A DNA stretch of 64,000 bases from positions 96,698,207 to 96,762,206 of the forward strand of contig CM054116.1 of NCBI GenBank assembly GCA_028673005.1, in the 5' to 3' direction. The translations under genes and the position numbers were made by a program. The notes below the pieces were generated by a model. It made no database searches, was not told the origin of the DNA, and was given only the letters and a program-made list of their open reading frames with translations. Source of the DNA: Tanypteryx hageni. Its lineage: Eukaryota; Arthropoda; Insecta; Odonata; Petaluridae. Shown here piece by piece: positions 40,101 through 52,374 of the stretch (position 1 is the first letter of the stretch; each line of letters opens with the position of its first letter).

Positions 40101-43100
40101 GTTTCATTCAGAATTCCCATAATGAATTTGTCACCTCTTTGCGTTTATTCCACAAATTTCCCGTAGTTGGCCTCACAGTAAATGACAAGCACCTTTTCTA
40201 AGTTTTCTAGCACAAAACTATGGCATTTGTCAGTTAATATCATCTTGTAAGCAAAAAAAGAACGTTCGACATCAACTGATGTGACGGGGGCAAACTACAA
40301 CTTAGGTGCATGTTGAAATGAAATTTTACACTCAACTTCACTGGATTTTCCTGCCAGTATATCTGCTGCTGTACATAGGCTCTGCAGACCTGAGTTCTTT
40401 TGTAGCCCTTTTTCTAGTTTGGCTCTTACTTTTCCCCCACTTCACCTGGCGCTTCCTTGATTTTTTGTTTCACTTCATTCAGCAAAGCAGTATTTTCGTA
40501 GATGGGTTTTTCTAAGCCCTCCAATTCAGCCATAATCCACACAAGGGATGTATAGTGGGATCTAATATACACCAAATCCTTGGGACTGGAGGGATCATCC
40601 AGCAACATTTTCGCCGAAGTGACACAGGCAGTATCCTCGGATAGACTGTAAAATTCAGCTGCTTTCAGCCATATGCCCCAGCGGCTGAGCACAGGCACAG
40701 GTGGCAGAGGGACATCGGGCAGTTTTTTTCAAAAAGCCTGTTTTCTTGTTGGTGCCTTGACGAAGACCTTCTTCACGGTGGAGATCAATTTGTTCACCTT
40801 GGGGATTTCCAGTCTTATTTGCTCTGCTATGCGGTTCAAACCACGGGCAAGGCATGTCACATGCACAAGGGAGGGATAGAACACCTTGAGCAACTGCAGG
40901 GCAGCATCTGTGTATAGGAGCAGCACTTTCTCTTCGTCTAGATTGTTGGGATACAGCTATTTCAGTCCATTGTTCACAGAATGTGCTATTGTTTCCTGAT
41001 TTGTTTTGGCAAGTTACTTCGTGCAGATTAGGTAGGCTCCGGATGGCACATCTGGGTCCAGTTTCCCAACAACTAAGTTGGTCATGTATCTGCTGAGAGC
41101 GTCAGTGGTTTCGTTGACTGATATCCAAATATGTGAATCTCCAATGTCCTCCCGTATCCAGCACGTTACATCATCGTACGTGGGTTGTACGTAATTCTTG
41201 CCTAGCGTTGACTCAGAAGGTACCGACTGATGGCAGTATCGTTCCAGGAACCCCTTGAATGTTGAAATTTCTAGTGTTCTGAATGGAATGTTGGCTGCCA
41301 CAATTGCATGACACAAATCTGCATCAAACTGATTCTTCTTGCAGGATCCCTCAGAAGTTTTTGTTAAAAGCGTTTGTTTCATCTTCGATTTGCGTTCAAC
41401 ATTTGCCTTATGTAGCACTCCTTGGATATGCTGAGTTAGGTGGGTTTTTTATAACTCGAAACCTATAAAGAAAAGTTCTGAAAAAATAATTAACCTTAAA
41501 AATACGGAAATAATCTAATAAATATTGAAATGGGACAAAAATATAAAGTTTACTTTAGAGCTACGAAGGTCCGCAGCTGAATTGCTGGCCATTTTGAATA
41601 ACCACTTCTATAGTTACCATAAAATGGCTCGTATAAACAAAAAAATGTAGATGGGTGTTGCCTTAAAGATGACTAGCAATTCACGGCCAATAATTCGCTG
41701 CAAGCCAGCATTACAATGTACTTACCTCCTTGTTGCATGCTTGACAGAAGATAATTTTTTCATCCGAACTCTTGTAGCCACTGACGTATTAAATAAGCTT
41801 TCGAACTTGCTACTTTATGCATTGCACTTTCACAATTTTCTCGTTCACACTTCTCACCTTCACCCTCTGCGGTCTGGAGATGGACTGCAGGGTTATTCTC
41901 GTTTTCCCGTGTCACACAATATGGCAATGTAACGATGAGAAATTAACGCAACATCAGATTAAACCCATTGTTACATTGTCGTATCGCGCGACACAGGGAA
42001 ACAATAGCACCGCCGGATGCGTGACAGGTCTGAGCTGGTATTCGCCACCTGATCATGACTGTGGTGTGAAGGACATTTTCCCAACCCTCAACTGAACATT
42101 GTACAGTCAGTTTAAAAAATATGACTAGTACCAAAATCTGCTTTTGTTGTCGATTTTTTCTACAAAATTAGCCCTTTTTACGCTTTTTTGCATGAAAATG
42201 GCAAAAATAAGCATTAACGTTGAAATAGGCATTGTTAGGCATTCATGTCAAAATAGGCATTTTTAGGCACTATAAAATATACGTTTTCGGGGTTAATTAT
42301 TCATGAAACGTATATATGCAATTGTATATTCAGATATCTACTCAGGAAATAAATAGGTTTTTACCTAAAGATCCGCGGTCTAGTAATAAGTTACGTCCCT
42401 GGTACCCATATGCTTCTAGTCCGTATGACAATGCCATTGCTTACGTTATTGTATGGATAGCTTTATGGCAGCTGGAAATAGAACTCGGTATATTATAATG
42501 TCACTCAGGACTGTGTCCAGATATTTTGCCGAGTTAAAATATGAAGTCCGTTTAACTTTCTTTGCAAATTTACCTCAGTTGTCAAAGATAAATAGAAGTA
42601 AAATAAAACACCCGAATTTGGATGCAAACAAACGCAGAGTGGAGGTATAATACATTAAAACAAAATAAAAAAGCAAGCCGTCGTGTCTTCGTTGCTACAA
42701 TATATACAAGTATGTTTAATAGAAGTGCACTGACTTCTCTGCTTTGCGTGTGCACGCCGAGGAATTCCGCTACAATAAAACCACTGGGCAAGCCAAGGTC
42801 AGTTCCGTATAAACATTTAAAAGACGGCTCTTTGCAATATTGTTGAAAGAAAAAGTATTCTAAGAATAAACGTCATCGGAAAAGTTATAAATTTTTATAG
42901 AAAGATTTTCATTTTGTCTTCCTTTGGCGCCCAATCCGCGGGGGCGTTTTAAACGTAGGTGCAATTAATGCAACACACCGACGGGTCCCAAAGTAATTCA
43001 CGGATGGCACGACCTGCGTTTTGATTCTTGGTCAGAGGCCTTTGTGATCGCAACCATCGGAATCGCTGCCAATAAATAATCATTCCTCTACTTGCACATT

Positions 43101-45735
43101 CGGCATTTTGTTAAATTAAATTGAATTAATTGGATAAATTAAAATTTTGAGAATGAGAATTCAATTTTTTATAGCTGATCGGTACACACGGGCCCCCTAA
43201 GTAAAAATTGCACCGTGTAGTTTGAAGTCTTAAAAACGCCTCTGCCCTTTCGAGAGACACCTGAGGCTGCCTCACTCCTCGGCATGGGCCTGATGTTATT
43301 GGACTCTATATAGTTATGTCTTGAAAGATGGGTTATTTAGTATTGCTCATGACATCCATCTCTGTATATGCATGGATTTTTAAAAAATATCCTTGAAGCC
43401 GCTTTTGAATAAATCGATGTTTTGTTCGAGTCGATATGAACAATCTGCACGCCATAGTTGCGCAATGTGATTCATTTCAACTAGGTTTCTAATCCTGGCG
43501 ATACCATATGTAAATACCATTGGCAGAGCCAAGGGAGGGGCGATGGGGGCGATCGCCCTCCCCTTGGAGGACCCCATTGCCCTCCACTAGGTGCATTAAT
43601 AAATTCATTCTGCGCAACATTCATTGTTTCTACACCGAAGATTAAGTCTGTATGGCAAGGGAAAGAAAGATTCTGAGGGGGTAGGGATTTTTAAAATGTA
43701 TGGTTGTCGGCAGAGGAAGAATCAAGACGGGGGAGGGGTAATTGGGGCGATCGCCCCCTCCTTGGGAAGGTTCTGGATCCGCCCCTGGTAAATACATACA
43801 TTGTTCATTCAGATTCTGTCGAGCCGTTTAGTCCCTATAAATGTGCACAGATGGTAAAGTACAGATGACATTGCAAAAACCATTTTTCGGGCCGTGGGAC
43901 CTTATACCTAACGTGCATATCAAAATTTCGAAATAATTCTTTTTACGAACCGATTTACTTTCACTATGAACTTATTTTGCGAGAAAGTACTTTCTTTCGT
44001 TCCCCGTTAGTCGGTCATGCTTTGTTTTATAAAATTATCCGCGGATACTTTAGGAGATGGATAGGCCATGTTAAATCATTACTTTCTATGCGCTAGGAAT
44101 CTCCGTATTGTCTACATGTTCTCTCATAGAGACGCTTGATTGTTGGGAAGTTCAAAATTTTGACAGAAATTTTGTAACACATTACATAATTTAGTTTTCG
44201 AGAAGGCGTGCTTCAGCCTCATGCTTCCGCGTGGATGTTTTGTCTTATCAGTATAGCCCTTCATACAATGAAAATTCCCGAAATGAAAATTCTCGAAGAG
44301 ATAGATTCGATATCTCTTTCTCACACACATTTATAATACGTAAGGAAGGATGAAAGTTCGAAGTGCATAAACCTCCCCTCTCTCTTTCTCATTGGTTTGG
44401 TAAATTATTTTACCACAAATATCGGCCGTCTCTCTTGGTAACACCCACGTTCCAAGCCGGTCAGAAAGTGCTCAATTACAAGGGGGTTTTATTTCTTAAA
44501 TTTACATGATTTTAAACACCTTACGGTAATTATGATTTGCTTATGAACTAAAAAATATAAACTACTTATAAATACAGTTCAAAGTCAAAAAGAAAACTAA
44601 TAATTAGAATCAGTATGTACAATGGAAAAGTAGTTAAGTCAAGAAGATATCCTACTGCAAAGGAAAGCCACAGGCAGCGATGGAATACCGGTACTGAGGT
44701 ACTTAAAGTCATGGGATCAGAAGGACTAAAAGCGATCACGAAATTAGACAGGAGACTGATCAGGAATCTATATGTGAATCAAGTTGTAAAGGTCAGGTTG
44801 GAGAATGCGGACACCTGCGGAGTAAATATCGGTAGAGGAGTAAGACAGGGCTGCTGCCTATCGCCGACCCTATTCAATATATATGGAGAAAGTCTAATGC
44901 AAGAAGCTTTAGAAGGCACAGGGGATTTCAAAATTGGAGGAAGGATTATGAGAACAGTAAAATACGCAGATGATCAAGTACTTCTAGCAAGAAAGGAAGT
45001 GGAGCTACAAAAAATGAAAAATAGACTAGTGATAACAGGTAGAAAATACGGTATGGAAATAAATACAGAAAAATCCAAGGTCATTCGAATATCAGGCAAA
45101 GAAGAGAATCTGAACATAAGTATTGAAGGTAAGCCTTTAGAACAAGTTTCAGACTATAAATACCTTGGAAGCATCATAACAAGCGAAGTAAAATGTACGG
45201 ATGAGATCAGGACTAGAATAGGAAAAGCAAAAGCGGCTTTCAGAAGAAAGAAATACCTACTTACGGGGAATATAAGGGAAGATATCCGCAAGAAGTTGAT
45301 AAAATGCTATATATGGAGTATAGCTTTGTACGGGGCAGAAACATGGACGCTAAGAAAAAATGACATCAAATACTTGGAAAGCTTTGAAATGTGGACTTGG
45401 AGGAGAATGCTGAAGATAAAATGGACAGATAGGATGAAAAACGATGAAGTGCTACGAAGAATAGGAGAGAAGCGAATGATTATACAGACTATCAGAAGGA
45501 GGAAGGCTAACTGGGTTGGACATTACCTGAGGAGAGAGAGTATGATTAAAGACGTGTTAGAAGGAAAACTAGATGGAAAAAGGGAAAGAGATAGGAAAAT
45601 GTTTCAGATCATAGACCATTTGAAAGGGAAAGAGGGTTATCAAGAGATGAAGAGGACAGCGGAAAATAGGAGTATATGGAGAACCAGGTTTAACCAAGAA
45701 TAATCACGGACCTGTCTACGTACAGACTACCTATG

Positions 45736-45788
<53 letters not shown>

Positions 45789-48700
45789 GTATACATACAT
45801 ATATACATACTAGGGAGATATCCGTTGAAATTCAACGGGAAAGGCTTTTTGTGAAATAAAAAAATGAACAAATATACCTTGGCTTTCTTTGGATGGCAAG
45901 AAAACAAACTTTCGTTCTTTTAGGCGTTCGTTGTTTCAAGTTTCGAACTCCTACGATGGTTCTAAGTACCTAATTTTAATATGGGAATGATTAATATTCT
46001 ACATTTAAATGTACTCCTCGTAAATAACGCAACAAATGTTGTTAACATTGGTTGCTATGAAAAAAATTTCTCCTCTCTCTCGTACTAATTGTAAGAGTAT
46101 TCAAAGCACGCCTTAAGGATTGAAATAACAATAGGATTTTGAGGTTTAACAATGTAATGGGTAGGTATGGCAACATCCCGTTAAAATGGCAAGATTTCCC
46201 CAAAATATGTGATTTAAACATTTTACATGACTAATTTAGAACTGTAGGCGGGAATAGATGAACGGAATAAGAAACTTCATAGTTTTTTCTTTAAAATGGG
46301 CTAGATTCAAAGATCATAGGTGAATTCTTTCTAATTTAGATCTCAAAAAGAATAACAGCCTGCAAGTCAAAAAGTCGATTTTTACGTGTTATCATATGGG
46401 AAATGGAAAGGCCTACCTGGGAGTCAAACCTAGGACTTTTTCGAGATTTCTTTTCTTCATCATCTTACAATATGTGAATCGATCATTCCTACCTAATATC
46501 AAAAATGAATCTCGTTCCATTATCGAGTTATTCACATTTTTATAGCGTGATAGAGGGAGCCACAATGGGACAGAAGTAGTCTTTTATTATTGTTATCATT
46601 ATCATTATATATCGACGACTCTTACAGAGGAGGATATAACATATAGGAGGATACTAATGTTTAGGCACTTCTAGATGAGCTGGAGGTTCGAAATTTTTTT
46701 TGTGCAAAACCGACTAGAAAAAACGAAAATCTTGAAAAAGTGCAACAATGCGGCCGCTAAAAATTCGCAATTGTTTAAACAAATTTTCAGGGTTTAGGCA
46801 TTTTCGAATGTGCTACGGAGCTGAAATTTATTTTATAAATAGAATTCTCAAAAAAACGAAATAGGGATTATACAAATTTTGATATTTTAATTTGTTTGGC
46901 AGTTAAAAATTCTTCAAGTTTAAACAAATAGATAACTGTTTAGGTACTACGGGATGAGCTAGGAAGCTGAAATTTTCAAATTATTTACAGAGTAGTAAAT
47001 TTGCACAAATTTACATTTCAATTTTACCATATATGAATTGCGGCGGCCGTTAAAAATTATTTAAATTTAAACAATTAGAAAAATGTTATTTTACTTATAG
47101 AAGTGTTACAACTTTAAAATTTTTCTAAAATGTGTAGCATTAGTACCTTATAATGAAGAAAGTGTAAAATTTTGAAAATTGCAACATTTGGGGATTGTTT
47201 TAAAGTATTATTTTTACATGTGGGAAAAACGAAAATCGCTGCGGAGGTGAAATCTTTAGAATTAATAGAATATTTGTAATGATGAAATATCTGTCTGAAA
47301 AATGAATGTCTTTTCAAGGTGAGATGAAATGCTTGCAGTATGCAAGCACTAACTACTAGTCATTATATATCGACGACTCTTACAGAGGAGGATATAACAT
47401 ATAGGAGGATACTAATGTCCAGCCCAAACTACAAAAGCTACAGAGCTGAAAGTTTCAGTTTTTGTAGATATGATGGAGAAACCTACAGATAAAATGAGAC
47501 TTCTCACCTAAGTGACAGGAGTTCGACTCCATAAATTCCAAAAGTTGCGTTTTTCCCATAAGATAAGCATTGCGCCATTTTTGTAAATTAATTATGGGCA
47601 CTTTCCGGTAAGCTAGAAGAATGAAATTTTCAGTGTTGCTATATGGCCGCAATATCTATTAGGAATTATGTCACTTTTGCTTACAGTGTCTTGGGTTCGA
47701 CTCCAGAGACTCCGGAATATCTCCCATAAGTTAGCATGGGAAAACGCAATCCAGTGTGTATACCAATCTAATAAGTTTAGGAACCTGAAATTTTGCAAGA
47801 TTATAGGACTTTTCTCATAACCAACTATAAAAATCGAAAAATTTAAAATTGTGAATTTTAGGGGTTGTCTTAACCCCATTTGAGCATTAAAGTTTAATAA
47901 TTTTTTAGGTACTAAGGGATGAGCTAGGAAGCTGCAATTTATAAATTATTTACAGAACAGTGCATTTGCACAAATAAATATTTAAATCTCTCCATATATA
48001 TATTGCGGCAACAAGTAAAAATGTTTAAATTTTAAACAATTAGAAAAATATTATTTTACTTCTAGAAGTGCTACAACTTTAAAATTTAGCTGAAATGTGT
48101 AGCATTAGTACCCCATAATGGAGAAAGTATAAAATTCTTAAAATTTCAACATTTGGGGATTGTTTTAAACTATTATTTTTACATGTGGGAAAAACGAAAA
48201 TCGCTGCGGAGGTGAAATCTTTAGAAATAAAAAAATATTTGTAATGATGAAATATCTGTCTGAGAAATTATTGCTTTTTCAAGGTGAGATGATATGCTTG
48301 CAGAATGCAAGCACTAACTACTAGTCATTATATATCGACGACTCTTACAGAGGAGGATATAACATATAGGAGGATACTAATGTCCAGCCCAAACTACAAA
48401 AGCTACAGAGCTGAAAGTTTCAGTTTTTGTAGATATGATGGAGAAATCTACAGATAAAATGAGACTTCTCACCTAAGTGACAGGAGTTCGACTCCATAAA
48501 TTCCAAAAGTTGCGTTTTTCCCATAAGATAAGCATTGCGCCATTTTTGTAAAATTATTTTGGGCACTTGCCCGTAAGCTAGAAAAATGAAATTTTCAGTG
48601 TTGCCAGATGGCCGCAATATCTATTAGGAATTATGTCACTTTTGCTTACAGTGTCTTGGGTTCGACTCCAGAGACTCCGGAATATCTCCCATAAGTTAGC

Positions 48701-51700
48701 ATGGGAAAACGCAATCCAGTGTGTATACCAATCTAATAAGTTTAGGAACCTGAAATTTTGCAAGATTATAGGACTTTTCTCATAACCAACTATAAAAATC
48801 GAAAAATTTCAAAATTGTTAATTTTTAGGGGTATTTTTAACCCCATTTGTACTTTAAAGTTTAATAATTTTTATCTTGGAAACTATATGCTGTAGGTTCG
48901 AGTTTTTGAAATCATTTTGTAGCAAATTATACATAGAAAAAAATAAAATGTTGAAAAAGTTAAAAAATTCGACCACTAATAATTCGCAATTGTTTAAACA
49001 AATTTTCAAGGTTTATGTATTTCCGCATGTGCTACGGAGTTGAAATTTTTTTAATAAGTAGAATTCGTAAAAAAATGAAATACAGATTATACAAATTTTG
49101 ATATTTTATTTTGTTTGGCAGTTAAAAATTCTTAAATTTTAAACAAATAGATAATTGTTTAGACATTACGGGATGAGCTAGGAAGCTGAAATTTTCAAGT
49201 TATGTACAGAGTAGTGCATTTGCACAAATAAACATTTGAATGTCTCCAGAAACCTATTGCGACGACCGTTAAAAATGTTTAAAATTTAAACAATTGCAAA
49301 ATATTATTTCACTCCTAGAAGTACTACAACTTTAAAATTTGGCAGAAATGTGTAGCATTAGTACCACATAATGGAGAAGGTATAAAATTCTTAAAATTAC
49401 AAAGTTTTGGGATTGTTTTAATCTATTATTTTTACATAAGCGAAAAACGAAAATGGCTCCGGAGGTGAAATATTTAGAATTAAAAAAGTATTTGTAATGA
49501 TGAAATATGAAAAATGAATGCTTTTTATGTTGAGATGATATGCTTGCATAATGCAAGCACCAACTACTAGTATACATATCATCATCATCATCGGTAGTCT
49601 GCCCGTAGACAGGTCCGTGATTATTCTTGGTTAAACCTAGTTCTCCATATACTCCTATTTTCCGCTGTCCTCTTCATATCTTGATAACTCTCTTTCCCTT
49701 TCAAATCGTCTATCAGATTCTCTTCTTTGCCTGATATTCGAATGACCTTGGATTTTTCTGTATTTATTTCCATACCGTATTTTCTACCTGTTATCACTAG
49801 TCTATTTTTCATTTTTTGTAGCTCCACTTCCTTTCTTGCTAGAAGTACTTGATCATCTGCGTATTTTACTGTTCTCATAATCCTTCCTCCAATTTTGAAA
49901 TCCCCTGTGCCTTCTAAAGCTTCTTGCATTAGACTTTCTCCATATATATTGAATAGGGTCGGCGATAGGCAGCAGCCCTGTCTTACTCCTCTACCGATAT
50001 TTACTCCGCAGGTGTCCGCATTCTCCAACCTGACCTTTACAACTTGATTCACATATAGATTCCTGATCAGTCTCCTGTCTTTCCTGTCTACACCTATATC
50101 CTTGAATATCTTCATCAAAATTGCTCAATTTATTCTATCAAAGGCCCTCTGCCAGTTTACGAAACATACGCAGATATCTTGCCTGTACTCTATTGCCCTT
50201 TCTGATACGATTCTAACTACCCCTATAGCATCTCTAGTTCCTCGTCCTTTTCTGAAACCGAATTGATCTTCCCCTATTATTTCTTCTGCCTTTTTCTCCA
50301 GCCTTTTATTTAGAATCCTCGTGATGATCTTCGAAGTGTGTGACAGAAGGCTTATCGTTCTGTAATCTTTACACTGCATTGCCTTTGGCTTCTTCTTTAG
50401 AGGGATCATTGTTACTTCTAGGAAATCCTGAGGCCACTCTCCCGTGTCGTAAATCTTATTAATTAATTTCGTGATCGCTTTTAGTCCTTCTGATCCTATG
50501 ACTTTAAGTATCTCAGCCGGTATTCCATCGCTGCCCGTGGCTTTCCCCTTCTTTAGTTCCACTTTCGCCTTTTCTACTTCACTCTCCATAATACTTGGTC
50601 CTAAGTTGTCTTCTTCAATGTTTTCCTCATTTTCCAGTTCTATTTTTGCCGCTCCTGCCTGTTTGCTGTATAATTCCTTAATGTATTCTTCCCATACCTG
50701 TCCTACATCCTTTGTTTCTGAGACTATCTTCCCATCCGTATTCATAATTCCTTTACCACAAATTCCATTAGACTTCTTATCTTCTAATTCCAGTGCCCTA
50801 GCGTACATCATATCGTACCGTCCTAACTTCTCCATTTGTTCTATTTCATCACATTTTCCTTTTATCCAATTTTCTCTAGCTTTATCTGTTACCCTTCTCA
50901 ACTCATTGTTTATACGCCTATAGTTGGCTCTACCTTCTTCACTGTTAACGTTTTTCCATTTTCGTCTCTCATCCATTTTCTCCAGCATTTCCTTCGTGAT
51001 CCATGGTTTTCTGATTTTCTTCTCTTGTTTTCCAATCTCTTTATCCAAGGTATCCTTGATACTGGTTTTAATTTCATCCCATTCTATATCAACGGTCTTC
51101 GGTTTGTTTTCCAACTTTCTTAGGTTATCTTCCAACTTCATGCTGACTACATCCTGCCTTTCTTTCAGTTTTTCTAGGTCCCAGGTCTGTCTTTCTCTTC
51201 TCGTTTTTCTTATTTGTTTGAGCTTTGTACTCACGTCAATTATTAGAAGGCTGTGATCTGAATCAATGTCTGCTCCTTGCAATGCCTTGGCGTTCTTTAT
51301 GCTGTTCCTGAATCTTTGTTTTACAAGGATGTAATCTATTTGGCATCTCATTTTATCTCCTGGGCTTTTCCATGTGTATAACCTTCGTTTATGGTTTTTG
51401 AACCATGTATTAGTCACTACAAGGTCATTATTGATGCAGAATTCTACGAGTTTCTCCCCTCCTCGATTTCTCTTCCCAAGTCTGTATTGCCCGACAACAT
51501 TTTCTTCCTGTTCTTCTCCGACTATGCTGTTCCAATCTCCCATTATTATGCAGTTCTGTCTTCTTCGTAAATTTCATTAATTTGCTCATAGATCTCATCT
51601 ATCTCTTCATCGTCATGAGCTGACGTTGGCATATATACCTGGATTATCAGCATGTCCACTGGGACTGCTTTTAGCTTTATTGCCATCAGTCTATCGTTCG

Positions 51701-52322
51701 TTGCTATTATCTTTGTCACGCTTTTCATCATATCTTTCCTAAGTACCAGAGCTATTCCCCTTTCCCCACTATTTCCTCCAGAATAAACTACCGTGAATTC
51801 TTCCGAGTCGAACTGTCCTTCTCCCTCCCATCTAGTTTCGCTTAGCCCTATAATGTCAACTCTATTTCTTATCATTTCTTCTTTCAAGTTCTCTAGCTTT
51901 CCTGCCTTTCTCATAGTTCTTACGTTCCAAGTCCCTATTCGTAATTTACTTTCGACAAATGTTTTCCTCAAGGCAGTCCCCGCCCGGAGATCCGATTGGG
52001 GGACTATTTTACCTCCGGATCGTTTTACTCATATTGTCCAACCATATAATCTTTACTAGGGATTGTAATGTGGTAGTTTCCCTCTTGCTTTCCACATCGC
52101 AGTATTGTAGCCGTTCAAATCGTCCTGATCACGCCTACAGCTGTATTGGATATAGACCCAACCAACATCATTTGTTTTCGGCTCTATACCATACTGACAG
52201 TACTGCTGCCTACTGCCAGGCACTGATGATAGTTTTTTTTTAAATAAAACCTCCATTCGAGGGGTTTGAACCCCCGAACTTTGCAATAGAAAGCCGACAC
52301 GCTAACCACTACACCACCAGTG

Positions 52323-52374
<52 letters not shown>

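Larger units (their letters stand above)
39509..42401. mobile_element. Outer transposon interrupted by the hAT at 39787-42382
   Basis: GGGACGTAAC at 39513-39522 and its inverse GTTACGTCCC at 42389-42398 lie just outside the inserted hAT and look like the termini of an older, short, hAT-like element that was its target. No clear target duplication is seen for it. Confidence 0.45.

Noticed and set aside
50471..51580. Several open frames on the plus strand opposite the minus-strand LINE
   Set aside because: They are hydrophobic shadow frames antisense to the endonuclease/RT; the minus-strand frames carry the recognisable motifs.
52250..52323. Possible functional tRNA gene
   Set aside because: A and B boxes are present but the acceptor strands do not pair; a tRNA-derived repeat is the better reading.
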